NCBI RefSeq assembly: GCF_024124765.2
Contig: NZ_JAMXSR020000001.1
Coordinates: 62,001 to 126,000, forward strand
Reading direction: 5' to 3'
DNA length: 64,000 nt
From: Sphingomonas sp. H160509
GTDB taxonomy: Bacteria; Pseudomonadota; Alphaproteobacteria; Sphingomonadales; Sphingomonadaceae
Shown here: piece by piece, positions 47,780 through 55,870 of the stretch
How the letters are laid out: each line of letters starts with the position of its first letter
Position numbering within the stretch: position 1 is the first letter of the stretch
Program-made: the position numbers and the translations under genes
The notes under the pieces: model-generated
The model's input: only the letters and a program-made list of their open reading frames with translations
Databases searched by the model: none
Told to the model about the DNA's origin: nothing

Positions 47780-48268
47780 GTGTTGAGTCTCGTCATTCTT
47801 CTGCCCGCGGCAATCGCCGCGGCAACGCCCGTAGTACCGCTGGAGCGTAAAACCGTGTCGCTGGCGCTGGCCAACAGCCTGACAGGTGCCGCAATAGCTT
47901 CGTGTCGTACGATCGGTCGGGAGTCTGTGGTCGCGGTGGTCGATCGCGGCGGAAACCTGGTCTCGCTCCAGCGCGGCGACGACATCGGCCCGCACAACAC
48001 GGTAGCAGCCCAGCGCAAGGCGTTCACCGCCTTGTCGACCAAGGCCAACACGACCGTACTGGCTGAGCGCGCAGCGACCGATCCGACGTCTCGTAACCTC
48101 GTCACCATTCCCGAACTGCTTTTGTTGGGCGGTGGCATGCCGATTGTCGTTGATGGTGACGTGATCGGGGGTATCGGCGTCGCCGGGTCAGGTGGAGCCG
48201 CCAATGACGAGCGCTGTGCGACCGAGGCTATCGCGCAGGTATTGGGCAAAGCGAGGACTCGTCCATGA
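47780..48268 (+). CDS. GlcG/HbpS-family (DUF336) protein, secreted
   Basis: 162 residues with an N-terminal hydrophobic leader (SLVILLPAAIAAATP). The GlcG domain carries VVAVVDRGGNLVSLQRGDD and GGMPIVVDGDVIGGIGVAG-SG. Family members are heme-, cobalamin- or small-molecule-binding. The stop overlaps the next start (ATGA). A 3' fragment of a second copy lies at 49190-49255. Confidence 0.82.
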   Translation: MLSLVILLPAAIAAATPVVPLERKTVSLALANSLTGAAIASCRTIGRESVVAVVDRGGNLVSLQRGDDIGPHNTVAAQRKAFTALSTKANTTVLAERAATDPTSRNLVTIPELLLLGGGMPIVVDGDVIGGIGVAGSGGAANDERCATEAIAQVLGKARTRP

Positions 48269-49156
48269 CGGAGCTGCCACATCACGGCCGGTATAAGTAC
48301 GTCCCGATCGTCGGCCGCCCCGATTACAGCTGGCCGGAAGGACGCCGTCTGGCGGTGTACCTCGGCGTGAATCATGAGGTCTTTGCCTTTGGCGACGGGA
48401 TGGGCGCAACCCTGGCCCCGTCCAAGACCGATCCCGACGTTATGAACTTCGCTTGGCGCGATTACGGCAACCGCGTCGGCGCCTGGCGTTTCATGGAGAT
48501 GTTCGACCGGCTCGAACTGAAGACGACGGCGCTCGTCAACAGTGCCATCATCACGCGGTGCCCGGGGCTTGCGGAGGCGTGCCGGGACCGGGGCGATGAA
48601 ATTGCCGCGCATGGACGCACCAATGCACAGGCAGAGGGGCCACATGAGCGAAGACGAGGAGCGCGAAATGATCGCGCGTACGCTTCAGGAATTCGAAGCC
48701 ATCGGCGTCCGCCCCCGCGGTTGGCTCGGGCCGTGGATTTCGGAAAGTGAGAATACGCCCGATCTGCTTGAAGAAGCAGGGTTCGGCTATGTCCTCGATT
48801 GGGCACATGACGATCAACCGACACGACTGGATACCCGGAGCGGCAAGGGGATATTATCGATCCCGTATTCCCAGGAGATCAACGACATCCCCTCGATCAT
48901 CACCCGTCATCAGGAGGCCGAAACTTTTGCCGGCATGATCGAGGACGCGATTGAACAGCTTCTTGCCGAGTGCGACCGTCGCCCGTTGGTGCTGGGCATC
49001 GCGCTCCATCCCTACATCATGGGGCAGGCGCACCGCGCACTTCATCTTGATCGAGCCCTGACCCGGCTGAGAGAGGCTGCTGACCCACGCATCTGGTGGA
49101 CGACTGCGGGCGCCATCGCCGATCATATGGCGAAGGGACCTGGCAAGCCTGCCTGA
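48265..49156 (+). CDS. Polysaccharide-deacetylase/PuuE-like hydrolase (frameshifted)
   Basis: About 296 residues. The N-terminal GRPDYSWPEGRRLAVYLGVN resembles PuuE allantoinases. ITRCPGLAEACRDRGDEIAAHG carries the family His. The second half has MSEDEEREMIARTL and RPRGWLGPW. One extra G at 48636-48639 splits the frame. With HIU hydrolase and the amidohydrolase it suggests ureide or allantoin-type catabolism. Neither uricase nor OHCU decarboxylase is present. Confidence 0.8.
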
Positions 49157-49189
49157 TAGAGTCAGCCTCGGCGTTCAGGCGGATGAGCA

Positions 49190-49255
49190 AATGACGAACG
49201 CTGTGCGACAGAGGCGATTGAGCAGATTTTAGGGGCCGCGACGCACCGTCCATGA
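49190..49255 (+). pseudogene. 3' remnant of a second GlcG/HbpS gene
   Basis: 22 codons, NDERCATEAIEQILGAATHRP and stop, matching the last codons of the 47780 gene. The match even extends to the CGTCCATGAC junction. Upstream similarity (GGCGTT...CAGGCGGATGAG) is degraded. A remnant of a duplication or of recombination that brought in the deacetylase gene. Confidence 0.65.
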
Positions 49256-49299
49256 CCGGTGATACCAACGGTCACGAACGATGATGCCGATCCGGCCGC

Positions 49300-49437
49300 T
49301 TAAAGCGCCGAGCTGATAACGCAATAAATAAGTATTGGAACGCCAACCACCAGAATTAATAAGGCAAGATTTAGATCAATAAATCTACCCAGGCGGCTAA
49401 GCCTGCTGTTGGGATCGATTTCGGAACCTGTGGTCAC
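49300..49437 (-). CDS. Small single-span membrane protein
   Basis: 45 residues from GTG 49437: a polar N-terminus, then a membrane span LALLILVVGVPILIYCVISS. No clear ribosome binding site, and the open frame extends upstream without an ATG. Plausible but weakly supported. Confidence 0.35.
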   Translation of the reverse strand: MTTGSEIDPNSRLSRLGRFIDLNLALLILVVGVPILIYCVISSAL

Positions 49438-49639
49438 TTCGTCTTCTATTTCTAGTGAGAAATTATTGGAAAAAAAAGTGCCTGGGCCTTGAGCGTAGCC
49501 GCTGGCGATTTTCTACGATGCGTATCCCATCGTTATTGCGCGATAGCCGATGGTACGGCTTTTCAGTAAATTCTGACATGTGCGATTCCCGCTTATTCGA
49601 GATCGCGAACGCGCTTCGCGCGGCCGCGGGATCAAAATC

Positions 49640-49745
49640 GAATGGAGCCCGAACTCAAGCGGCAAATGTCCGCGAGCTCGGGCTAGCGGCGTGCGGCGAG
49701 TTGGCCGGCGTGATCAATGAACCGCTTATATGTCTCAAGCAGAGG
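49640..49745 (-). repeat. Short repeat with a tiny ORF, copy 1
   Basis: Shares GCCCGAACTCA, GCGGCAA, GTGCGGCGAGTTG and CCGGCGTG with 52005-52110. On the minus strand each copy encodes a tiny peptide ending HAGQLAAR plus a last residue (here M-PLLETYKRF-IDHAGQLAARR), with AAGGAGG upstream of this copy. May be a real micro-protein gene. Confidence 0.55.
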
Positions 49746-49865
49746 CATTCCGCGAACATCGCGGTACACCTCCTTAATGTCAAATCGACGTGGCGGCCGA
49801 TCGTTTATTCCAGTGGAACATCCGCTTCGTAAGGAGGTAGGATCAGGCATGCTTTCCAAGAGAGG

Positions 49866-50301
49866 TCAGCGCCGTGCCACGAGCTGGTCGCCCGATGTGG
49901 TTGTCAGAACAAGCGCGCCCGTGTGATCGATGCTGTAGCTGGACACCTTACCGAGAAGATCGACCAGCTTGCGCTCCTGGTCCATCAGCGCAGGCGGGCA
50001 CGCCATCATCGTCGTGCCGGCCGGGCTGATCGTCAGCTTGCTTCCCTCGACCGTATAGCTGGCTATCAGGCGGTTGCAGGTCGCATTGCCTGACAGCCTG
50101 CCGTCTGGACCGAACAGCAGCGTCGCTGGCGAATTGTCGATGACGCCCGCGCCCCCTGATATCCTCAACCCGCCATTCGCCCTCGTGAAGTGTAGTGACG
50201 GACGCTACGCTCGCAGGTGATGTCCCGATGCCGTTGGTGGCGCAGGCGGCAAGCATCATCAGGGCCGATGTCATGGCGATGGTTATCCAGGAACGGAACA
50301 T
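49866..50301 (-). CDS. META-domain lipoprotein (frameshifted)
   Basis: About 144 residues: a lipoprotein signal with lipobox MLAAC and a META (HslJ-like) domain with LFGPDGRLSGNATCNRLIASY and ATLLFG. One extra base in the run 50152-50156 breaks the frame; correction gives EDIRGAGVIDNSP. META proteins are envelope stress/solubility factors. Confidence 0.8.
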
Positions 50302-50375
50302 GGCGAAGCTTTCGTGAAGGCGTCGGGGACGCGGACCACAGGGGGCGGATTGGTTTGCGAAGTGGAAAAGACGGC

Positions 50376-51224
50376 TCAGGCTGCGGTAGGATCAGGGTCA
50401 TCATCATCCGGTCGCCAGATATCGGGAGCATTGTCGTTCCGCGCCGTCAGGCGTTGAGATGACCGATGGGATTGAAGCGCGGACATCAGGATCGCAGCAT
50501 TGAGCTCGCGCACCGGTGACTGTCGTTTCTGTTTCGCTGGCGACGCCTGGGCGATCATGTCGAGGAGCGATCCTTCGGACGGCCGGGCGGCCGTATGCAC
50601 GGTGACATGGGGTAAGTCGCTGCACGCGTGCGCTGCCTGCTCCGATATGCACCACAGCGAACCGCGCCACTCAGCACGGCGCAGCAGCGGGACGATGCGC
50701 TCCGCGCCGCTGCGGGAATGCAGGATGATCGCGCTGACCCGATCCAACGCTTCTGTCACAGGCGTCAGCGCATGATCCTGAATCGAAACGGACTTGTAGA
50801 TGGCCTGACGCGCGACGCGGCAGCCTTGGGCTAGCAGACGGTCGGCAGCTATCGGGGAGGTGCTGTCGCCGCACAGAAGCAGGACGCGCGCCTCGCGTGG
50901 AAGCACATGGCCCATGAGGTCAGACAGCATCGCGTCGTCACCGCCCGTGCTGGTGACGTTTACGTAGCCAGCCAAGGAGGCTGCCTTTGCGACCGGGCCG
51001 GAGGCGGCGAAAACCGGAACCGACGCAAGTTGATCATGGCGCGCGAAATGGCGCACCGCATGGACGCTGGTAAATACGATCCCGTCTGGCGGCGATGTGA
51101 TTGGTGGCTGGTAGCGTGGCACCGTCGTCAGGATCGGAACCATGAGTGGCATCTGTCCCAACGCGCGCAGTTCGCGCGCCGTGCGCAGGTTGTCGGGGGC
51201 TGATCGGGTAATCCAGACGGACAT
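50376..51224 (-). CDS. hemD: Uroporphyrinogen-III synthase-like protein
   Basis: 282 residues of the HemD type. It begins MSVWITRSAPDNLRTARELRALG and has the paired alpha/beta domains, with DGIVFTSVHAVRHF and SAIILHSRSGAERI, and a basic C-terminal tail. HemD makes the common precursor of heme, siroheme and cobalamin. A plasmid copy beside a cobalamin-regulated receptor is notable. The chromosomal copy presumably exists elsewhere, so this may be an extra or diverged copy. Confidence 0.8.
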   Translation of the reverse strand: MSVWITRSAPDNLRTARELRALGQMPLMVPILTTVPRYQPPITSPPDGIVFTSVHAVRHFARHDQLASVPVFAASGPVAKAASLAGYVNVTSTGGDDAMLSDLMGHVLPREARVLLLCGDSTSPIAADRLLAQGCRVARQAIYKSVSIQDHALTPVTEALDRVSAIILHSRSGAERIVPLLRRAEWRGSLWCISEQAAHACSDLPHVTVHTAARPSEGSLLDMIAQASPAKQKRQSPVRELNAAILMSALQSHRSSQRLTARNDNAPDIWRPDDDDPDPTAA

Positions 51225-51226
51225 GG

Positions 51227-51523
51227 CTATGCCTGCCCCGCCATGTTTTCATCGCCACCATTCCGGGTCGCGATCCTGACAGCGGGCGCGCAGTCGCAAC
51301 GCTGCAGATCGTGGGCAAGCAGCTCGCCAGTCGCGATCACTTCAAAGGTCCGGTTGTCGATGTAGCGCACAGGCTCGCCGTTGAGCAGCGTCGTCCAGGC
51401 CGAGCCGCGATGCTGTCGCGCTCCTGCTTCCCCTTGCGAAGTGAAGAGATGACGGTGCTCAACCACGAACAAAGGCGTGCCGTCATCCCCGGTGCAGCGG
51501 TGACGGGCCAGTTCCTCGATCAT
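51227..51523 (-). CDS. Hypothetical protein upstream of hemD
   Basis: 98 residues ending 2 bp before the hemD start, so probably one operon. Contains HRCTGDDGTPLFVVEHRHLF and paired cysteines (QRCDCAP). Not recognised beyond that. Confidence 0.55.
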   Translation of the reverse strand: MIEELARHRCTGDDGTPLFVVEHRHLFTSQGEAGARQHRGSAWTTLLNGEPVRYIDNRTFEVIATGELLAHDLQRCDCAPAVRIATRNGGDENMAGQA

Positions 51524-51527
51524 GGTC

Positions 51528-51944
51528 TCAACCCTCTCCGGGCGGCGTCACGCTGACGATGCGCAACAGCCGGTCACGGCCGTCGCGATCCGGCCACCGG
51601 ATCGAACACCCGGCAGTCATGCCGATCAGGCCGGCACCAATCGGAGTCAGTATCGAAACGCGTCCCGCAGCTATATCCGCATCGCGAGGATAGACGAGTT
51701 TAACGGTGCGGCGCGCGCCAGTGCCTTCATCGATGAAGTCGATCCGCGAGTTCATCGCCACCGTCTGCTCCGGCAGTTCGCCTGGCTCGCACAGTTTGGC
51801 GCGACAAAGCTCGGCCAGGAGCATCGCCGAGGAATGCGGGTGCCTGTGTTCGGCACTCATCGCCAGTTCCGAGAGCGCGTCGCACTCGCCAGCGGTAAGA
51901 TGGATGGCCGGACGATTATCCGCCGGGATGGTGTGTTGTTGCAT
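51528..51944 (-). CDS. Rnk/GreA-type nucleoside diphosphate kinase regulator
   Basis: 138 residues from ATG 51944 behind GGAAAG. The C-terminal GreA/B-like domain carries RRTVKLVYPRDADIAAGRVS and ILTPIGAGLIGMTAG. The N-terminal helical part is as in Rnk. Binds RNA polymerase in related proteins. Lies 4 bp upstream of the 51227 gene in the same operon. Confidence 0.8.
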   Translation of the reverse strand: MQQHTIPADNRPAIHLTAGECDALSELAMSAEHRHPHSSAMLLAELCRAKLCEPGELPEQTVAMNSRIDFIDEGTGARRTVKLVYPRDADIAAGRVSILTPIGAGLIGMTAGCSIRWPDRDGRDRLLRIVSVTPPGEG

Positions 51945-52004
51945 TGTAGCTTTCCGCCATTCGATACCGGAGGCGCACACAGCGCGACCATAAGGATCAG
52001 ATCG

Positions 52005-52110
52005 AACAAGGCCCGAACTCAGGCGGCAACGCCGTCCAAAGCCCGGGTTACAGGCGTGCGGCGAGTTGTCCGGCGTGGTGGCGGAACCGCCTGTATGTCG
52101 CGGGAGCGTA
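52005..52110 (-). repeat. Short repeat with a tiny ORF, copy 2
   Basis: Second copy of the 49640 repeat, same orientation. Minus-strand tiny ORF: MYAPATYRRFRHHAGQLAAR, Leu, stop. The 2.3 kb between copies holds the META, HemD, 51227 and Rnk genes. Confidence 0.55.
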
Positions 52111-52260
52111 CATCAATCAAAGGTGATGCCAGTAACAGGTTACGTCAACCCTTGGACTGCTGCCCCCCCATCGCAGTCGCCGTCTCCGGGAATGCCTGCG
52201 CTTATCGAGCGCAAACGTGGACCCGTGCGCGTTAAGGAAGGACGGTCGAAGGGATCGGCG

Positions 52261-52370
52261 TTCTCGAAAAGGAAGGCGCAGCGAGAAAGCCGGGCAGAAT
52301 CGTTCTCTTGATGCGCCCAGGGGAGCTACTTTCTCGAAATCTGTTCCCGATTGAGTTTTCTCAAAACAGG
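52261..52370 (+). repeat. Dispersed repeat, AB-type, copy B
   Basis: TTCTCGAAAAGGAAGG, AGCCGGGCAG, CTTTCTCGAAATCTGTTCCC, GAGTTTTCTCAAAAC in order. Matches copy A in inverse orientation. Right boundary of module 2. Confidence 0.75.
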
Positions 52371-52545
52371 CCGTCGTACATGGGAAAGCGGGAATATTTC
52401 TGCACGGCAGATGGCCGGCTTCGAGACGCCGAGATGATTTACTGACCGTCGATACTGGTGCTGGTGATGGACACCGCCGAGGAAGAACGCGCACGCGCCG
52501 CGGTGCTGAAGAGCGAGACGCCCTGCTAATCAGCCAAGGCGGCGC

Positions 52546-52604
52546 AGGAGAGGAGAGGGGTGAGAGGAGGGAGACCGGAATAGGCCGGACAGGATCCTTC
52601 CCCC
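52546..52604 (+). promoter_or_regulatory. Purine-rich leader (GA-leader 7)
   Basis: GGAGAGGAGAGGGGTGAGAG then GAGGGAGA (52547-52574), followed by CCGG-AATAGG-CCGG (52575-52588) and the ATG at 52605. Confidence 0.5.
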
Positions 52605-53897
52605 ATGCGCACTCGCTACATAGCAACTTTCGCCGATACGATCCGGACCGACCCGGTGACGCTTGCGCGGGAATATCTCTCCGCCCGCGATGCAACCGAA
52701 CACGAGTTCCAGACCGACGAGGCACGCTCTGCCTATGTCGACGTCCTGTCGGCGCTCGGCTGCTTTCAGCACCGGACGGCGTTTGCCCGCGCGCTTGCCC
52801 AGTTCGACGTCCGCCCCGAGGCCGTGGACACAACGCGACAGGACAATCATCTGCGCCCGATCGCGTGGTCGTTCGGGGAGGGAGCCACGTTCCCCGGCTT
52901 CACCGATGACACGAACTGGAACGGCTTCCTCAACGTCAGGGTGCCGGTCTCGGCATGGCCCTACGTGCTGGCCGAGCTGATCGACGGCGCGGATGGCGAT
53001 GCCGAGACGATCGAGGGATACCGACGGCTAGGCATTACCGACGGTCTGGTTTGCCTGTCCCACGGGTTCACCATCCATGAGGTGATCCCGACGTGGCCGT
53101 CGTTCTTTCCCGACTATGCGATCGATAGGATGGTGCCGATACCGCCGGAATGGTCCGAGATGAGCTGGCGGCACGAAACGGCACCGAGCTTCGGACCCTG
53201 CTTCGGTCCTATGGGCGAGGCCGCACAGATCTGGATCGACTACGAACAGGCGGCGATGCGCGAATTCCCGGAGAGCGCGAGGTTCACTTTTAGCCGGCGT
53301 GACGCAGTCGGCGAACTGACGGTCGCCTATGCGGGCGACGACTATGCCGAAGCCCTTGGGCATATTGCGATCGAGACACTCGCCTGCGCATTCGCACACG
53401 GTCTCGCAGAACAGCTCGATCCGGATGAGTGGCGCCAGATGCGCCTACGAAACCAGACGATCGCAGCTGGTGTCTGTGCGTCGCACGACTTCCTCGACGC
53501 CAACATGGTCATGTTGGCGGCGTGGCAAGCTACACGCCCGCCCGCGATCGTCGGGAATGGCGATGCCGATGCGCTCGGCACCGACCTCGCTCACGTCAAC
53601 GCCGCCTGGGAAGTCGCCACCCGCTATTACCTGACGGCCTCAGACGAGGCGGCCCGGTTCGACACCTGGCGTGTAACGGGGCGCGATGTGCCAAGCCTGG
53701 CCGCGGCGGGTCACGATCTGGCGACAATCCCACCATCGGATAGCGCAGGCCGGGTCTACTCGGCCGGCTTCGTCCGAGCACATGGGACCGACTGGATCGT
53801 CGACGTCGGGAACACCAGCCGGAGCTTCGACCACCTGATCGATGCGGAGGCTCACCTCTGGTCGGTCTTCGCATCCGACGAGTGTCGCTACGCCTGA
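52605..53897 (+). CDS. Plasmid accessory protein, unknown
   Basis: 430 residues, soluble, intact. N-terminal helical segment, then a mixed centre rich in Trp/Pro, and a final alpha/beta part. No motif recognised. It follows a GA-leader, like the other backbone accessory genes. Confidence 0.65.
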   Translation: MRTRYIATFADTIRTDPVTLAREYLSARDATEHEFQTDEARSAYVDVLSALGCFQHRTAFARALAQFDVRPEAVDTTRQDNHLRPIAWSFGEGATFPGFTDDTNWNGFLNVRVPVSAWPYVLAELIDGADGDAETIEGYRRLGITDGLVCLSHGFTIHEVIPTWPSFFPDYAIDRMVPIPPEWSEMSWRHETAPSFGPCFGPMGEAAQIWIDYEQAAMREFPESARFTFSRRDAVGELTVAYAGDDYAEALGHIAIETLACAFAHGLAEQLDPDEWRQMRLRNQTIAAGVCASHDFLDANMVMLAAWQATRPPAIVGNGDADALGTDLAHVNAAWEVATRYYLTASDEAARFDTWRVTGRDVPSLAAAGHDLATIPPSDSAGRVYSAGFVRAHGTDWIVDVGNTSRSFDHLIDAEAHLWSVFASDECRYA

Positions 53898-53973
53898 GCG
53901 GTGGAACGTCCGCGCAACGGGTAGAGAGGCCGCGATCGGTGTTTACCCAGGCAGACCAAGTAGGTCCGAGGCT

Positions 53974-54039
53974 CAAAGAGGGAGGGGGAGGTGACAGGAA
54001 GATGCGGGGAATGGCCCCGCCGAGCCTGAGGACACCACC
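53974..54039 (+). promoter_or_regulatory. Purine-rich leader (GA-leader 8)
   Basis: AGAGGGAGGGGGAGG (53978-53992) followed by the strong hairpin GCGGGG-AATGG-CCCCGC (54004-54020), 19 nt before the ATG at 54040. Confidence 0.6.
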
Positions 54040-54471
54040 ATGCTCCCTGCCACGATCGCCACCAGCGCCGCGCACGAAGCCACCGCCAAGTTTGGCCGGC
54101 TGCTCAACGGATCGCTGGCGAGCGCCGAAGCGCGTCTGGCGTCCATCGGCCGTCTGAATGACCGTTGTCGCCATGGCCTCGACCGTACCGCTCGGATCAT
54201 GGTGACGAGGAGCTGCCTTGGCACCTTCGCTTCTGGTGACGGCGCCATGGAGATCGTCGTTCAAGCGAGACTCTACGCCGCCATCCGCCACCATGTATTC
54301 GCCGATGCGGATGCGGCCGAACGGGACCGGGGCAACTTCGAGTTCGAGGGGACGACGGTCTACTTCAAGATCGACTATTACGACGCTGCGTTTCAGTACG
54401 GCCCGGAAGATCCCGCCGATGCCAGCATCACCCGGCGTGTGCTGACGATCATGGTCCGAGAGGACCTCTGA
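54040..54471 (+). CDS. DUF3768 protein
   Basis: 143 residues. The DUF3768 signature FEFEGTTVYFKIDYYDAAF, then PEDPADASITRRVLTIMV, is present. Family restricted mainly to alphaproteobacterial plasmids and phages; function unknown. Start follows GA-leader 8. Confidence 0.82.
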   Translation: MLPATIATSAAHEATAKFGRLLNGSLASAEARLASIGRLNDRCRHGLDRTARIMVTRSCLGTFASGDGAMEIVVQARLYAAIRHHVFADADAAERDRGNFEFEGTTVYFKIDYYDAAFQYGPEDPADASITRRVLTIMVREDL

Positions 54472-54472
54472 C

Positions 54473-54694
54473 ATGGTCACGGCAGCACCGAAAGATCGCC
54501 GCCTGGACCTAATGTCATTGCTGACGCCCGGACCGGTCGATGAGAACTGGGAAGCCGAGAAAGCAGGCTGGCGCTGCTTCGTCATGGGCAATGATAATCT
54601 CAGCGGACGGCGCGGTAGTCGTCTGCGCGCTGCGTGGCAACGCGGTTACGACGCTGCCTCCCGAAGTTGGGATCCAGTAGGGTTGATGCTTTAA
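54473..54694 (+). CDS. Small RMF-like protein
   Basis: 73 residues. NWEAEKAGWRCFVMG...RRGSRLRAAWQRGYDAA resembles the ribosome modulation factor pattern (W/G...AA...G, then RxxW..G). Starts 1 bp after the DUF3768 stop, so co-translated. Ribosome binding is inferred only. Confidence 0.55.
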   Translation: MVTAAPKDRRLDLMSLLTPGPVDENWEAEKAGWRCFVMGNDNLSGRRGSRLRAAWQRGYDAASRSWDPVGLML

Positions 54695-54773
54695 AACGGC
54701 GAAACGGTTGGCCGGGATGTAAAGAATTGCAGACCGTCCACTTAGCCTGACGATCAACGGACGAAGCCGGGAC

Positions 54774-54866
54774 ATGCGGCTCACCGAGCCGATCCGCGAA
54801 CCCACGATGGCGAAGCTCGTCTCCGTCGTTCGCCGCCTGAGCAAACAGCACGCACTCACACGGTGA
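54774..54866 (+). CDS. Possible 30-residue peptide
   Basis: Open frame MRLTEPIREPTMAKLV... and stop, with a weak GAAGCCGGGA upstream. Basic and helical. Weak support; it could be chance. Confidence 0.2.
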   Translation: MRLTEPIREPTMAKLVSVVRRLSKQHALTR

Positions 54867-54887
54867 CGGTCTAACCAGGCCCCGGTC

Positions 54888-55088
54888 TTACTGATCCTTT
54901 TCGGCGCGCTTGCGATCGGCCTTGCGCGCCCGGCTAACGGCCGCTGCGTGTTCGCGAGCTCGCTTCTCAGACGGTTTCTCAAAATGGCGGCGCAGCTTCA
55001 TCTCACGGTACACGCCTTCGCGTTGCAGCTTCTTTTTCAAAACGCGAAGAGCCTGGTCGACGTTGTTGTCGCGGACGATGACCTGCAT
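54888..55088 (-). CDS. rpsU: Ribosomal protein bS21
   Basis: 66 residues with the S21 pattern [20 protein letters not shown], then [20 protein letters not shown], and a basic tail. Intact. A ribosomal protein gene on a plasmid is unusual; bS21 is one of the few such genes known to be carried by mobile elements. It could compete for the 30S subunit. Lies next to the RMF-like gene. Confidence 0.9.
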   Translation of the reverse strand: MQVIVRDNNVDQALRVLKKKLQREGVYREMKLRRHFEKPSEKRAREHAAAVSRARKADRKRAEKDQ

Positions 55089-55292
55089 GAAACCTGACTT
55101 TCGAGATTGCTTCGCTGATTAAGAAAGCCATGCCTATAAGCCCGGTAGGCATGTGCCAAGTCCATGATGAACTTCCCGGCGTCAAACGCAGTTATCTTGC
55201 GCGAACGTGACTAATTCTGCCCCATGCTGGAACGGCTTCTAGACCGTAGCCCCTAGGCATTGACACTGATCCACCAGGCTGGAGAAGGCCCC

Positions 55293-55514
55293 ATGACCAA
55301 TTCCGACGTGCCTGCCTATCGTGTTCAACTGCTACCGGCGCCGATAGTAATCGACGCGAATGGCCTCCCAGTCGCGAATTCCCATGTGGTCGAGATCGTA
55401 TTTCCAGGGGACACGATCGATACGACGCTGGGGAAGGTGAACACGATCGTCGGACCGGGAACTGCCAAGATCATCGTTGAGGACGCGACGTACCGCGGGA
55501 TCAGCCTTTGCTGA
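55293..55514 (+). CDS. Hypothetical small protein
   Basis: 73 residues from ATG 55293 behind GGAGAAGG. Beta-rich, repeated Val/Ile-Val segments (VIDANGLPVANSHVVEIVFP). No family recognised. An in-frame upstream ATG would lie at 55260. Confidence 0.5.
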   Translation: MTNSDVPAYRVQLLPAPIVIDANGLPVANSHVVEIVFPGDTIDTTLGKVNTIVGPGTAKIIVEDATYRGISLC

Positions 55515-55573
55515 GTTTGCGCGCTGTGTAGCCTTCGGGCAGGGGAGCCTGCCAACCAAGGAAGCAGTAATAC

Positions 55574-55843
55574 ATGGCGAACCGTCTCACGATTGATCAG
55601 GACAGCTTGGTCGACAACGACCGCGAAAAGCAGGTTGAGTTTACCGCCGACATCGACAGCGACGACCGCGATTTTGCCGTGAAATACGCCGTTTTGCGTG
55701 AAGTGAGCGGCGACGAACCAGACAATGACGCCCTGGAACTGTTCGAGCGGTTCAGCGACGAGATACTCGATATCTGCGCCGATCTTGCCGAGCTTCGGCC
55801 AACGGCCAATCTGATAACCGTGACAGAAAGTGACCTCGAGTAG
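55574..55843 (+). CDS. DUF1488-like small protein
   Basis: 89 residues: a beta start (QVEFTADIDSDDRDFAVKYA) and a helical, acidic end. This weakly matches DUF1488. Start follows GGAAGCAG. Assignment tentative. Confidence 0.5.
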   Translation: MANRLTIDQDSLVDNDREKQVEFTADIDSDDRDFAVKYAVLREVSGDEPDNDALELFERFSDEILDICADLAELRPTANLITVTESDLE

Positions 55844-55870
55844 CGGTCGCTCCAAGGCACCCTTCGAAGC

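Larger units (their letters stand above)
51945..52545. other. Non-coding region with repeats
   Basis: About 600 bp without a supported gene. It holds the second tiny-ORF repeat (52005-52110) and repeat copy B (52261-52370), then the approach to GA-leader 7. Confidence 0.5.

Noticed and set aside
54965..54985. GGTTTCTCAAAATGG as a further copy of the cargo repeat
   Set aside because: It is codons of rpsU; no similarity extends outside the short match.
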